DNA of 64,000 nt from Sciurus carolinensis (GCF_902686445.1 NC_062232.1:72061440-72125439); one strand, 5' to 3'; positions 11,570 through 25,146 are shown, numbered from the stretch's first letter. Numbers and translations: made by a program. Notes: generated by a model not told the origin, from the letters alone.

Positions 11570-12352
11570 ATTGTACATGCACACAACATAAATTTCATTT
11601 ACCTGTACATTCCCTTTCCCTACCTTCTTCCCTTCCCAACCTTCTTGATCACTCTACTGATCTCTCTTCTATTGTTATTATTATTGCATTATGATTATAT
11701 GTAAAAGCAGGATTCATTGTAGTATAATCATACATATACATGGCATAATTTGGTAGATTTCATTACTCAGTACTTCCTCTTGCTCACCCCAACCCTTCAA
11801 TCCCCTTCCACAACTCTACTGTTCTCCCATCTATTTCCATAAGATAACCTACATTTTCTACATGTCTCTCTAGCTTCCACAATATGAGAAAAAATGTTTG
11901 ACACTTGACTTTGAATCACTTATTTCACTTAGCATGATGTTCTCCAGTTTCTTTTATTTATCAGCAAATGACACAATTTCATTCTTCTTTGTGGCTATTT
12001 AAAACTCCATTGTGTATATATACCAAATTTTCTTTATTCATTTTTCTATTGAATCAAAATGGATCAAAGACCTAGGAAAAAGGCCAGAAACACTGAAACT
12101 GTCAGAAAAAAATCAAACAGGGTTAATACTCTAATGTATTCATGCAGGTACTGACTTCCTTAATATGACCCCTAAACTCAAAAATAAGGCCAAAATTAAA
12201 CAAGTGGCATAGCCTGAAAATAAAGGGCTTCTGCATAGTCAAAGAAAAATTAAGAACATGAAGAGTCTACAGAATGGGCAAAAATCTTTTCCAGGTACCT
12301 ATTACAGTAAGAGGACCAGGAGGGAATTAATATCCAAATTGTATAAAGAACT

Positions 12353-12360
<8 letters not shown>
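11570..12360. mobile_element. Rearranged L1: inverted 3' segment joined to plus-strand segment
   Basis: 11570-12054 is inverted L1 3' sequence, including the 'tcacttagcatgatgttctcc' type block near 11927. At about 12055 it switches to plus-strand L1 ORF2 sequence (aatggatcaaagacctagg ... ctacagaatgggcaaaaatc). This is the layout left by twin-primed reverse transcription. The same switch point also occurs at 10495-10637. The plus part runs into a CA repeat at 12354. Confidence 0.75.

Positions 12361-12384
<24 letters not shown>
12354..12384. repeat. (AC)n microsatellite
   Basis: About 15 AC units at the end of the rearranged L1. It generates the His-Thr repeat in the ORF at 12258-12560, which is an artefact. 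Confidence 0.97.
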
Positions 12385-12388
<4 letters not shown>

Positions 12389-13640
12389 CCCATGCCTGGC
12401 AGTTCATATTCATAACAGTGAAGATAAAACCTGTGGAAGGTTAATCCCTATGCCCATAAAGTTAATTTTACTGGAGGTCCAGAAGTCCAGCAGAGATGGG
12501 CATCCCCCCACCAACAGGGGTCATGAACTCAATCTCAAATACCCACTGAGAGAGTTCTAAAATCCATCAAAACCCAACTCCCCAAACCAGAAATTCCCAT
12601 TTTGAAACTTGCATCGCCCCACTACGGGATTATAAAATTCATTAGCACTCTCCTTTCTGTCCACCCTACACCGGGAGATTAGAAACTGAGAGCTACTGCA
12701 CATGGCTTGCTGTGAGGTTAGGAACACAAAGGCAATGACCAAAAATACAAAGCCAAAAATAAATAGAATAAAATTTCTTCCTGACAACGTATTGACCAGT
12801 GCAGCAGAAAAAACCCTCTCTCATTAATTTGTTTACTTTCAATATTTTTCTCTTTGTTTCTTTGTTTTTTTTTCTCTATATTCCTTTTTTTTTTACATTT
12901 TTTTCAAAATCATTCCATCATGTTGTATTATTCTTCACTTTTTTATTATGTATGATTATGTGTGCCTGTGATATTAGTACAAATGTGTGGTTGTGTATGC
13001 TCTCACTGCATAGATAAATTGTGTGTGTGTATTCATATAACCTTACTTACACATTAATAGCTCTCTCCTGTAATTGTTTATTATTTAGCCTTGATTAGAC
13101 TTAGGTGGGAGTACAATTATATGAGGGTTTGAATTCTTCAGATCTTACATTTGCTCTTCATTCTGGGCCCTTCTATCTCTCATTCTTCACTCTCTTCCCC
13201 CAGTAACAACCGAAATTTCCTGTTCACACCTCCTCTCTTTCTTCTTTTCATTACTTTCAATTAATGTTTTATTCCTTCTTCTTACAACCAACTTCTGCTA
13301 TCTCCTACCTCTCTTCTGATCACTTTTTTTAAATGTTGAAAAATTTCTCTTGTCTTCCTATTTTCTCATACTTAAGAAATTGAACTCTCACAAAATAATA
13401 AAAATTATATGACTTATGTAATTCCTACCCCAATCAATTCGTTGTGATTATTAATACAGTAACAACATAGAAGACATCTGTAGTTGAATATCTGATCTAG
13501 TTCATGTCACTTATTATTGGTACTACTGTTAAATGTTGACCCTACCATTCCTATATAACTGGTATTTAGTGTTATAGATGTCTGAGAAGGCACTGGATAT
13601 TTATCTAAATTCTGTACATCTGCTGATATTACTTCTATTC
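12385..13640. other. Unassigned sequence, partly T-rich
   Basis: 12385-12800 has moderate GC content; 12800-13400 is T-rich with a run of pyrimidines. It directly precedes the long plus-strand L1 and may include a degraded 5' untranslated region. The ORFs at 12557-12787 and 12799-13017 have hydrophobic composition only because of T-rich sequence. Confidence 0.35.
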
Positions 13641-16600
13641 CTGGCTACCCTTCACTTGAAGAGGGGTTAGAAAGAGATTGGGATACTTCAAGATCACAGA
13701 ATAGAGATCATGCAGCTGAGAAATACTAATGTCTCAACTAAGAAACAGTGAATATCACCCCACCCATTATCTAGCTGCACCTGAGCCTTTAGATTACTTC
13801 AACTCATAGAATTGGGAGACAAAACCCTAAAATGATAACCAGGACCCAAGGAGAAATAATTAGAGGAGTACTTCAGGTCACACCCTTTGTCATGTGTTCA
13901 TATATCAAAAACTTCTAGAAGACTCAGAACCAAAAACAAAACAACACACAAATGGGAACATGTAAAAGAGGAAAGGAAATCCATCTCAACTAATGCACAA
14001 GTCTAAGACCTCTGAAAACACAAGGAAAGGCAAATAAATCTCTCCACAGAATTCTCAATTCCCCCAAAAAGGAATCAACTGATATGAAAGTGGACAGAAT
14101 TCAAGAGAAATGTTATTTAAAAAAAATAAAAAGCTATCAATATGTTCAATGAACTAAAAGAACATCTAAACAATGAATTACGAGACCAAATATAGGAAAT
14201 GAAAGAACACATCAATAAAGAAATAAAAAGTAAAGAAAACAATCAGAAAATTTCACTAACAGATTAGATTGCATAGAAAGTAGAGCTTCAGGCCTTGAAG
14301 ACAGGGCATATAAACTTGAGTATACAGAATATAATGAAGGGGCAGAAATAATAGAATATGATCAGAATATATAAGAACTCTGGGACAACCTAAAGAGACC
14401 AAACATGAGAAACAGGGATAGAAGAGAATAGAGAGATAAAATCTAAAGGCATTAAATACACTTTCAATGAGATAGTTTGAGAAAATTTTTCCCATATCAG
14501 AAACGAGATAGCCATCCAAACAGGAGTCATACAGATCCCCAAATAAACCTGATTAAAAAATAAATTCTCCAAGACAAATCATAATAAAAGTGCCTAACAC
14601 AGAAAATAAGAAAAAAATATTAAAAGCTGAAAGAAGAAACATCAGGTCACATTTAATGGCAATCTGATAAGGCTCATGTCTGATTCCCCAATTCAGACAA
14701 TATAATCAAGGTGAATCTGGAATGGGATATTTCAAACTCTTAAAAAAGCAATTGTCAGCTGAGGTTGCCATATTCAACAAGTCTCAGTTTCAAATCTGAA
14801 GGGGAAATAAAAACTTTCCATGACAACAATCAACTAAAAGAATTCATGATTACCAAGCTAGCACTAAAAATAACACTCAAAGGCAAACTTCACACAGAGA
14901 AACCCAAAAACAAAACCCAAAGCTCCCAAATAGAGGAATATCAAAATAAGAATCATCTACTAAACAAGAATCAACACAGTGTTAAATAGAGCAAAAAATT
15001 AAAATAGCAGGAAACCATAAAACATATCCATATTAACACTGAAAGTTAATGGTCTCAACTTACCAATTAAAATACATAGAGTAGCAAAATGAATCAAAAA
15101 ACAAGATTCAACTATATGCTATACATAAGAGATTCATTTCAAAGGCAAAACACAATCACAGGCTGATGGTAAAAGAATGGGAAAAAAATTCACACAGTTT
15201 GAAAACAAACAGGAGCAGTTATTCTCATCTGACAGGAGATTTCAAGCAAAAATTAACCAGAAGAGACAAAGAAGGCTACTACATCCTGAAAAAGGGAAAA
15301 CTCCAACAAGAACATATAATCATAGTAAATATTTATGCCCAAAATGTCAGCACATCCAATTGCATAAGAGCATACTCCCAGATATTAAATATTAAATAGA
15401 CTTAAACAAAATAATACTGGGCCAATATGTCACCAATAGATCATCAAAAAATAAAACTAACAAAGATATTTTCAACTGAAATAAGGCTATCAATAGACCT
15501 CTACAGAATATTTGACTTCAACACAACTAAATTTAGCTACTTTGGAGCTACTTCTGGAATTTTTTTTTTACAAAATACACTGTATTCTAAGTCAGAATGT
15601 AAATCTTAGCAAATATAAAACAAAATAGTCTCATGCATCCTATCAAATTGCAATGAAATAAAACTGAAAATGAACAGCAAGAAAAAGAATAGAAACTGCA
15701 TAAACACATTGGGATTTAATGATACTCTAAGTGAAGAATGGATCAAATAGGAAATGAAAGTAGAAATCAAGAAATTCTTAGAATTGAATGAGAATAGAGA
15801 TAGAACATATCAAAATCTCTGTAACAGTATGAAAGCAATTATAAGAGGAATATTTATAGCATAGAATGCCTACATTAAAAAAATGGAGATATGCCATATA
15901 AATAAGCTAATCTCAACCTCAAACCTTAATAACTGAAGAACAAACTGATTCCAAAATCAGTAGAGGAGAGGGAATAATTAAGATCAGAGCCAAAATTAGG
16001 GAAACTGAGAACAAAAACAAAAAAATACACAGGATTAATGTAACTAAGATTTGGTTTTTTGAAAAGTTAAAAAGATTGATAAAACTTTAGCCAAACTAAC
16101 CAAAAGAAAGAGAAGACCCACATCAATAAAATTAGAGATAAAAAAGGAGAAAACACAGCAGACCCTTCTGAAACCTAGAAGGTCATTAGAAACTATTTTG
16201 AAAAACTATACTCCAGTGAACTGGAAAGTCTAGAAAACATTGACAAATTTCTAGGTACATATGACCTACTGAAATTGAACCACAGTAACATAGGGAAAAA
16301 ACAAAAACAAAAACAAAAAAAACAGCAAACCAATATCAAGCAATGATTTTGAGACAGCAATTAAAACCTTTCCAACAAAGAAAAACCCAAAACCAGGACC
16401 AGACAGATGCTCGGCTGAGTTGTACCAGATCATTAAAGAAGAATTAACACAATTCCTTTTCAAATTATATCAGGAAATGGTAAAGAGAGAACACACCAAA
16501 ATATATTCTGTGAAGCCAGGTAACCATGATACCAGAACCAAAGACTTATCAAGGACAAAAAAAAAAAAAAAAAAAAAAAAACTACAGATTGATATCCCTG

Positions 16601-17254
16601 ATGAACATGAATGCAAAAACATGTCAAGAAAATAATACTCCATGATCAAATAGGTTTTGTTCTAGGAATGCAAGGTTGATTCAACATATGCAAATCAATA
16701 AATGTAATTAACCACTTAAGCAGAATTAAGATCAAGTCGCATGAACATCAATAGATACAGAAAAGATGTTTGATAAAATGCAGCACACATTCATGTTAAA
16801 AATACTTAAGTTAGGGATGGAAGGAAGGTACCTCAACATCACAAATGCTATTTATGACAAACCCAAAGCCAACATCATACTGAGTGGGAAAAGCTATAGG
16901 CATGTCCTCTAAAATCAGGAACAAGACAAGATTGCCCAATCTCACCAATCTTGTTCAATATGGTTCTAGAAACAATAACCACAGCAATCAGGCAAGAGAA
17001 GGAAATTAAGGGATACATAGAAAAAAAAGTCAAACTGTTTCTGTTTGTGGATGACATAATTCTATATCTAGAAGACCCAAAATTATCTCCACCAGAACAT
17101 GCCCAGAGTTTATGAATTTATTCAGCAATATAGCAGATAGATTAATGTGAATAAATTAATAACTTTCCTATACTCTCATAGTGATTCAGCTGAGGGAGAA
17201 ATCAGGAAAACCATCTCATTTACAATAATGTAAAAAAAAGAAATACTTGGCAAT

Positions 17255-17465
17255 TGTTTTAGTGATTTTTTTTTGATACTGTGACAATAAAAATAAAGAT
17301 CTGATAAGAGCAATTTTAAGAGGAAATGTTTATTTGGGGGCTCACAGTTTCAAAAGTCTTAGTCCATAGATACCAACTCCATCACTCTGGGCCCAAGGTG
17401 GGGCAGAATATATGATGGAAGAGTGGGCTGGAGGAAAAAGCAGGTCATGACATGACCACCAAGAA

Positions 17466-17509
<44 letters not shown>

Positions 17510-17733
17510 CTCCTCACCACAATAAAATATAAACCCCCAAGGCATGCCCTGAATGACCCATCTCCTCCTGTCACTCCCTATTTTCTTTCAATTACCACTC
17601 AGTTAATCCCTATCAGGGGACTAATCGACCGATTGGATCAATAATCTCATATCCCAATTGTTTTAAATCTAAACCTTCTTACATTCTCCCACACATGAGC
17701 TTCTGGGGGACACTACATATCTAAACCATAACA
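17255..17733 (-). mobile_element. MaLR-like solo LTR within L1
   Basis: A 479-bp insert whose minus strand begins tgttatggtttagata. Its flanks gcaat (17250-17254) and gtaat (17734-17738) are a 5-bp target duplication with one change, and the L1 reading resumes immediately after. It includes an expanded (GA)n run at 17467-17508, which produces the serine/leucine-repeat ORFs on the minus strand. Confidence 0.85.
17467..17508. repeat. (GA)n microsatellite in MaLR LTR
   Basis: About 21 GA units, at the same internal position where other copies of this LTR family have shorter GA tracts. Confidence 0.97.
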
Positions 17734-18884
17734 GTAATTAATCTAACCAAGAAGGTGAAAGAGATCTACAGTGGAAATTATAGAACACTGAAGAAAGAAA
17801 TTAAAGAAAACCTTAGAAGATGGAAAGACATCCTTTGTTCTTGGATAGACAGAATTAATATTATCAGAGTGAACATACTACCAAAAGCAATATATGGATT
17901 CAATGAAATCCCTATCAAAATACCAAGACTTTCCTTGCGGAATTTGAGAAACAATCCTTAAATTTATTTGAAATACTAATAGACCCAGAATCACCAAAGC
18001 AATAGTGAACAAGAAACACAATGCAAGAGGCATCACCATACCTGAACTGAAATCATACAGTAGTAACAAAAACAGTATAGTATTTGCATCAAAATAGACA
18101 TGAAGACCAATAGAACAGAAGAGAAGACCTGGAGACAAACCCATATGTTTACATTTATCTAACACTTAACAAAGCTGCCAAAAATATATTTTGGAGAGAA
18201 CACAGTCTTATTAACAAATGGTGTAGGGAAAAATGAAACTAGATCCCTATCTCTCACCCTGCACAAAACTCAAATCAAAATAGACCAGAGACTAAATATT
18301 AGACCAAAAACCTTAAAATTGCTAGATGAAAACATCATTGTGGTGCTGCCACTGACTTTCTCAACAAAACTCTCAAGTGCAAGAAATAAAACCAAGAATC
18401 AGTAAGTGGGATGCCATCAAATTAAAAAGTTCTGCAGAGAATTCAAACCATTAGGATAATGAAAAGAGAGCCTGCAGAATGGGAAAAAAATCTTTGCAAG
18501 CTACTCCTCCACCAGGAGAGAACTATCCAGAATGCATTAGTGACTCAAAAAACTTAATGCCAAAGAATAAATACCCAAGAATAAATAAGCAAAAAAAAAA
18601 AAAAAAAAAACTAAATAGAATCTTCAGAAAAGAAGAAATACAAACAACCAACAAATATATGAAAAAAAATGTTCATCATTTCTAGCAATCAGGGAAATGC
18701 AAATCAAAACTACACTAAAATTTCATCTCACTCTGGCCAGAATGACAACGATTAAGAATACAAACAATAATAAGTACTGGAGAGGGTGCAGGAAAAAGTT
18801 ACACTTGCACACTGTTTTGGGAACTGCAGACTAGTAAAATCACTCTATAAAGCAGTATGGAAATTCTGTAAAAACTAGGAATGC

Positions 18885-18956
18885 AACCGCCATATGATCC
18901 ATCCAGCTATCCTGCTCACTAACCGCCATATGATCCATCCAGCTATCCTGCTCACT
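18885..18956 (+). repeat. Perfect 36-bp tandem duplication in L1
   Basis: The unit 18885-18920 (starting aaccgccatatgatcc, ending tgctcact) is repeated exactly at 18921-18956. One copy is expected in L1, so this is a local slippage or duplication. Confidence 0.97.
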
Positions 18957-19679
18957 AATGTTTTTTCTGAAGAACTGAAATCAATACTATATCAATACAT
19001 TCACCTCAATATTCATAGTAACAGAATTCACACTAGCTATATTATGAAATTAACCAAGGTGCCCATTAATAGATGAATGGATTAAGAAATTGTGCTATAT
19101 ATACACAAAGGATTTCTACTCAGCATTAAAAATAAAAGGAATTTATATTATTTGCTGATATAGAAATGGAGAACATCATGGTAAGTAAAACAAGTCAGAC
19201 TGAGAAAATCAAAGGTTGAATGCTTTTATTTATATGTGGAAGCTGGGGTAAAATAAAGGAAAGGGGGAGGGAAGAATAGGGGAAATTATAAAGATAAAGG
19301 AAAAAAACAGCACTATAGAAGGAGATCGAGAAGCAGAGTAGAGTGATGAGAAAAGGGAGGCAATTCAAAATGAATTCTTAAAAAATTATGATAAGTGCAT
19401 ATGTAAATATACCATAGGGAATTCACCTTTGTGTATAAATAAAAAGAACCAATCAAAAACAAAATAAATGAGGGAAACCAAGTTTCATGGAGTAGAGGAC
19501 AAAGAAAATGACAAGAAAAGACAGGAGGGAAAGGGAGGGAATCATGAACTGAAATCAAATTCCATGCATGTATAAATTTTTTGGGATGAACCTGACTACT
19601 AAATATAACTATAATGCTCTAATGAAAACAAAGTAAAAAAAATTAAATAATTAATTAGTTAATAAAAAAAATCAAGAAA

Positions 19680-20567
19680 AATGGTGTGTGTACATGTGAT
19701 TTTTAAGGGACAATATAAGGAATTTACACTTAATCCTATATATTTTCCTGTGGAAATGCTTAAAATTTTTTGTAGCTTTAAACATTTATATTTATTTTAA
19801 AATTTCATTTGTGATTAAGGTAAGCTAAGGTCAAGTCAATGATATTAATTTTTTCTACTGGAATACATTAATATAGATAATCAATTTGTTCTTTTAACAA
19901 CATTAAAATTTTTTTCAGAGAATGATGTCAGACAAGATGATAAATGAAAACGTTTCAAAATATGTCCATCCCCCCCCACACGAAAATATATTTGTAGAAG
20001 CTAACTATAGTGACATATTTTGGAATTCTAGATAGAACATAAGTGGTCAGAATTTTCAGGGGAATATCTTCTGTTAAATTTTAGAAGATATCTGTCGATT
20101 TTAGTTTCATCATGATGCAATCTACTTATCCTCTATCCCCAGTCCTGTCTTGGTCAAGTGTGGAAGCAGCAATGTATATTTGCAAGATGACTTAATGGAG
20201 TCAAGGAGGGTATTGGCATTGCTGCCTCCTGAATTTTTGTGTTCTCTCTTCCGATAATTGGTAGCTGCTTTCGCTCAGTAACTTAGGTTTGGAGGTTAGC
20301 TATTATTGTCCCACCTTCATTGGATAAAGTGTCATTCAGGTAACTTAAATGGATGTTACCTTTTAAGGACATATTAGAAATATACAGAATTTTATAAAAC
20401 TATATTACATGAAAAGAGAAAGACAAAGACACAGAAATGATCCGAAAATTCCTTAAGCTATAAACTCAGATTGATCCCTGAAAGAGAAATACCATACAAT
20501 AGCAAGTCCTAGGAAAGGGAGAGTATCTGATTTTCAACATTTCTGTGTTTTATTATTCAGTTATTTA
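19680..20567. other. Unassigned AT-rich sequence
   Basis: No gene, RNA or repeat family recognised. It contains a short C run near 19971. Confidence 0.4.
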
Positions 20568-22677
20568 ACTTTAAAGAATGACAAAAAATGCAGGACATGT
20601 GAAGAAAGAGGGAAGCCTAGACCATTTCTCTCAAACTAATGAAATTAATCTAAAGGAAATATCAGATATATTAAACAAAGTATTTAGAGCAATTATCTTA
20701 AACATGCTTGAAAAACTAAAGGAAGACAAAAAAGACAGGGAAAGATTAACAAAAGGAGTATATGGATAAAGAGACAAAAATTCTAAAAGGAACCAAAGAA
20801 ATTCTGGAGTTTAAAAGTAAAGTTAAAATGAAAAATAAACTTGAGGCATTCTAAAGAAGATTTAAGCAAGATGGAGAAAGCTTCAGCACACTTAATAGGA
20901 CAATTAAAATTACTGAATTGGATGAAACTGATGAGCTAAAGTGAACAAATACCCAGATATCTTCGTGACACCATCAAACACACAAAAAAATATTATTATG
21001 GAAATCTCAGGAGAAGAGAAAGATAAAGGGGAAAAGAACGTTTGAAGAAATAATGATGAAGATCTCCTAAATTTAATGCAAAATGAAATGTGTATGTCCA
21101 AAAAGTGCAATAAAGTGCAGTAGGCTAAACTGTAAAACAAACACAAGATAAATTATAATCAAGCTGTTGAAAGCCAAAAGCAAAGAGAAAATTTTGAAAG
21201 CAGCAAGAAAAAAGAGATTCATCACACACAAGTAATCCTCAATAAGAATATAAGCTAGTTTATCATCAGCAACCTTGGAAAGCAGAAAGCAGTGGGCTAA
21301 TTTATTTAAAGTGTTGATAAGAAATTACATATCCATCTGGGCACAGTGACACACACCTGTAATCTCAGCAGCTTGAGAGGTTGAGGTAGGAGGATCATGA
21401 GTTCAAAGTCAGCCTCAGCAATTTAGCAAGGCTCTAGTAATTTAGCGAGACCCTGTCTCTAAATAAAATATAAAAAGGGCTGGGGATGTAGATCAGTGGT
21501 TCAATGGATCAGTGGATCAGTGGAGTGCCACTGGGTTCAATCCCTAGTACCAAAAAAATAAAATAAAAATAAAACCAAAAGACAAAAAGAAATTACATAA
21601 GCAGTAAAACTGTCCTTCAAATATGAGAAAAAAATATGACATATGCAGATAAACAAAGCAGAGTGATTTTTTTATCTTTAAATATACATTGCAAGAAAGG
21701 AAAGTAAGCTGAGTAATTAACTTGAAGCTGTAAAAGAAATAAAAATCTCTATTAAAGGAAAATGTATGAGTTCTTATCTATCTAATATTCTTGTAATTTC
21801 AGTAACTCCACTTTATTTTTAAATGATTTGAAAGACTTAGGCATGTAAAATAATTGTCATTACTTTTAATACTTTTGTTAATAAAATGCTTAATGTAGCA
21901 TAAACAAAAGAATTACATACAGTTAAATGACTTTTAACAGACCTCAAAATATACAAATAAAAAAGAGTAAATGCTCAAGTTGTCAGTAACAGACTAATAT
22001 TTTCTGAGTTTAATACCCCACTCTTAATAATAGATAGATTAATCAAACAAAAGATCAGTGAAGAAATAGGGAATTCGAATGACACTGTAAAATGTTTGGT
22101 CCTAACAAATATGTATAGAACATTCCACTCAACAAAAGCAGAGTGCTTATAGTTCAGAAGGGCATAAAGGTAATTATTCTGGTAAACAGAATGTTATGGA
22201 TAAAATAAAAAACATCTTATTAGGTTTAAAAACATATATATCATATGTATTATGTTTAGCTAAAATGGGATTGAGAAATTTATCTGTGGAATAAGAGAAA
22301 GAAAATTAGAAAATTAGCAAACATGTAGAAATTAAACAGTATATTTTTATATAACCAGTCAATGACAAAATCACAGAAGAATTAGAAAATATAAACAAAT
22401 TAAATTGCATAATTGCAAATTGTATGTTATAACATGTATAATGCAATAAAAACAGTGATTGGAAACAAATTTATAGCTGTACCTACATTAAGACTAAGAA
22501 AGACCTCAAATCAAAAACTAAATTTACTTTTCGAATATATGGAATAAGAAGAGCAAGCTAAACACAAAAATTAGAAGAAGGACGAGATAAAATTTCAAGT
22601 AAAGATATAATAAAGAGTAAAATTACAAGTAATCCCCTGAAACATCGACATAATGAAGAAAACTTTATCTAGACTGA
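20568..22677 (+). mobile_element. L1 remnant: ORF1-like then ORF2 endonuclease region
   Basis: The ORF1-like part includes blocks such as aaacttgaggcattc (20839), aagaaataatgatgaagat (21044) and atcaagctgttgaaagcc (21159), which match the coiled-coil/RNA-binding protein region of L1 or HAL1. After a SINE at 21332-21586 it continues with ORF2 endonuclease-like sequence (around 22000-22140, for example tatagaacattccactcaaca). It is broken by stops. A full-length MaLR-like element (22678-25146) interrupts it, and L1 sequence resumes at 25147-25300. The 63-residue ORF at 20578-20769 is an L1 ORF1 scrap. Confidence 0.75.
21332..21586 (+). mobile_element. B1-ID dimeric SINE
   Basis: 7SL-derived left part (tgggcacagtgacacacacctg, then gaggttgaggtaggaggatc) joined to an ID-like right part, with an A-rich end. 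The 13-bp target duplication aagaaattacata (21319-21331 and 21587-21599) is perfect. The ID part contains a small internal duplication of gatcagtgg units near 21505. Confidence 0.92.
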
Positions 22678-25146
22678 TGTGTTAATTTTGTGTCATAGTG
22701 ACCAAAATGTGAGACAAGAACAACCTAGGGGAGGAAGTTTATTTTGGTTCATAGTTCCAGAGATTTTAGTCCACATATGACCCATTCAGTTGTTTTGGAC
22801 CCCAGGTGAGGCAAAGCATCATGGCAGAAGGGTCATGGTAGAGGAGTTTGGTTCTATTTATAGCAGCCAGGAAGGAGAGAGAAAGGGTGGGTCAGAGGAG
22901 CTGTAGAGAAAATGAATCCTTTTCAGGCACACCCCCAATGACCGGTCCTCCTCCAGTCATGTCTCACCTACCTACAGGTTACAGTCCATTCAAACTTAAT
23001 TGAACTGAGTAGGGGACAACTCTGACAACCAATCCACTTCTGAACATACCTGCATTAACACAGGAACCTTGAGGTGAATACCACTTATCCAAACCATAAC
23101 ATTCTGTCCCTAGTTCCCAAAGGCTTGTGTCCATTTCACAAAGCAAAGTGAGATCAGTTCATTTTCAAGAATCTCATAGTCTTAACAGCTGCAGTATAGC
23201 CTCAAATCCAAATCCAAAGTCTCTATTGAAGGCAAAATTCTTGACTGTGAACCCCTTAAAAACAAAAACATGCTATATATATCCAATACACATTGGCACA
23301 GAGTAAGCATTCCCATTTTAAAAGGGAGGAGAAGGAAAGTTGGAGCCAAGAAAAGACCAAAATTCAGCCAGGCAAACAGATACCATAGCTCTTTGTACAT
23401 TGTCTGGGACAAATGGCAGGGAGATGTTCTCTCTGAAGGGGTTAAACAATCGCATTTATTTGTCCTTGCCACCAACAGTACACATTAACTCCCTTTATCC
23501 TGGCTGTCTCAGTGGCCAGTAGCTTTTCTCATCTGACAGTTCATAATATTGACTTCTCTTAATTCCTAGGGTCTCCATTTTAGCTTTGCATTCACAGCTT
23601 TATGCATTTCTTACTCAGAGAGAATTCCAAAGGAATTCTGACTCTGCTACACTTTTCTGGTCTTCCCAGGCCTTCCTTTGAAATCTCGGGGGAAATCTTC
23701 ATGACCGCTTAAATTCAGCAACCTGCATTCCACTAGAATCAGCACCTTTCAAAAGATGCCAAGGTCTGATGCCAGTTTGTGCTGTAGCTGAACCTCCAAG
23801 GCTCATCTCTGCAGTGGTTTCTGAGTTCCTGGAGGAACTGAATGTGGCATAACACTTTCTTGGGTTACTCTTGAAAACAGGGTGCTTACATAAATTTTTC
23901 CAATGCATTTTGCCTTCTACATCTTTGAGCCTATAATGGGTTTGGTCTTGCAATCTCCTGAGATGTGCTCAAGGCATCTTTACTATTGTTTCTGTGTAAA
24001 GTACTTAGCATCTTTTTACTGGCTGTAATCTCTAACAATTACGTCTTCCATGGTCCCAATTTTACACAAATTTTTCTGGTCAAACTCCAAGTTCTTAAAA
24101 ACAACTCTGCTTTCTGTTGTAAATTCTCATAGTAAACCTGGCCAAAAGTTGCCAGCAGTATCAATACTACTGGCTGAATATACTGTCTTGAAATTTTCTT
24201 TACTAGATTCATTACTTTATTACTATTAAATTCACCCTCACACAAAGTGTCATAGCCTCTAGTCCAATTCCCAATAGAATCATTTTTTTCCCTTTGAAAC
24301 CTCATGAGCAGATTTTACTGTCCATGTTCCAAACAGCATTTATTTTTCTGAGTTCCCACCAGAATCACCCATTAAGCTCTACTTTAAAATTTTTAAGATT
24401 TCTACTGGACATGATGACATACACCTGTAATCTCAGCAACTCAGTGGGTTGAGATAGGAAGATTGCCAGTGTAAGGGTAGCCTTGGCAACTCAGTGAGAA
24501 TTTCAGCAACTTAATGAGACCCTGTCCCAATATAAACAATAAAAAGGACTGGGTATGTAGCTCAGTGGTAAAACACCCCTGAGTTCAATTCCAAGTACCA
24601 AAAGAGAGAAAGAGGCAGAGAGAAAAACAAAATTTCAGACTTCTCTGCCTGCCTCCCCAAACTTTTCCAAATTTCTTCCACAAATTATTTCAAAATTCTT
24701 TTGAACCATATGGTCAAGTTAGTCATAGCAAGAGTCTCACTCCCTGTACCAATTTCTGTGCTAGTTGACTTTATTTTGCAGTGACCAAAGAAAAACTTAG
24801 TAGAGGAAAAGCTTACTGTGTCTCAAAGTTCTAGAAGTTTTAGTCCTTAGAGGGCTGATTTCATTGTTTTGGACCAAAAGGTTAGGCATAACATCATGAA
24901 AGAAGGGCATAATGACATAGTATTTCTCCATTCATTGCAGCTAGGAAGCAGAGAGACAGGGAAGGGGCTAAAGGGAAAATAAAGACCTCATTCAAACACG
25001 CCCACCTTCCTACTCAGTCCAGTCAAAGTAGGATAGACTGATTAGGTTACAGTCAACAAAATCCAATCAATTCATCCCCAAATACTCCTGCATTAACACA
25101 GGAACTTTTGTTTTTTTGGAGAGCATCTCATATCCAGACTATAATA
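22678..25146 (-). mobile_element. Full-length MaLR-like LTR retrotransposon
   Basis: On the minus strand: 5' LTR 24757-25146, internal region 23102-24756, 3' LTR 22678-23101. The flanks actga (22673-22677) and cctga (25147-25151) are a 5-bp target duplication with one change inside L1. The internal region resembles the non-coding, gag-derived interior of THE1/MST-type MaLRs. A B1-ID SINE inserted at about 24404-24620. The short minus-strand ORFs 23699-23953 and 24039-24305 lie in this interior; they may be gag vestiges but are too short and broken to be genes. These elements are mobilised in trans by ERVL enzymes. Confidence 0.75.
24404..24620 (+). mobile_element. B1-ID dimeric SINE
   Basis: Diverged B1-like part (ctggacatgatgacatacacctg) followed by an ID-like part (tatgtagctcagtgg ... 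gagttcaattcc) and an A/G-rich tail. It sits in the internal region of the MaLR-like element. A partial direct repeat (tttaagatttct / ttcagacttct) may be its target duplication. Confidence 0.8.

Larger units (their letters stand above)
13640..19670 (+). mobile_element. Long, degraded L1 element (ORF1 to 3' end)
   Basis: Plus-strand L1 that can be followed from an ORF1-like region (about 14100-14780) through ORF2 endonuclease (about 15050-15900) and reverse transcriptase to a 3' end near 19670. At about 17041-17070 the conceptual reading [10 protein letters not shown] matches the reverse transcriptase active-site block (usually FADD in L1). Many stops and frameshifts make it dead. It is interrupted by a MaLR-like LTR at 17255-17733 and carries poly-A runs at 16559-16580 and 18593-18610 plus a 36-bp tandem duplication at 18885-18956. 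Listed ORFs such as 15166-15399 and 17755-17961 are L1 fragments. Confidence 0.8.

Noticed and set aside
18885..18956. CRISPR-like direct repeats
   Set aside because: Two adjacent identical units with no spacer, in mammalian L1.
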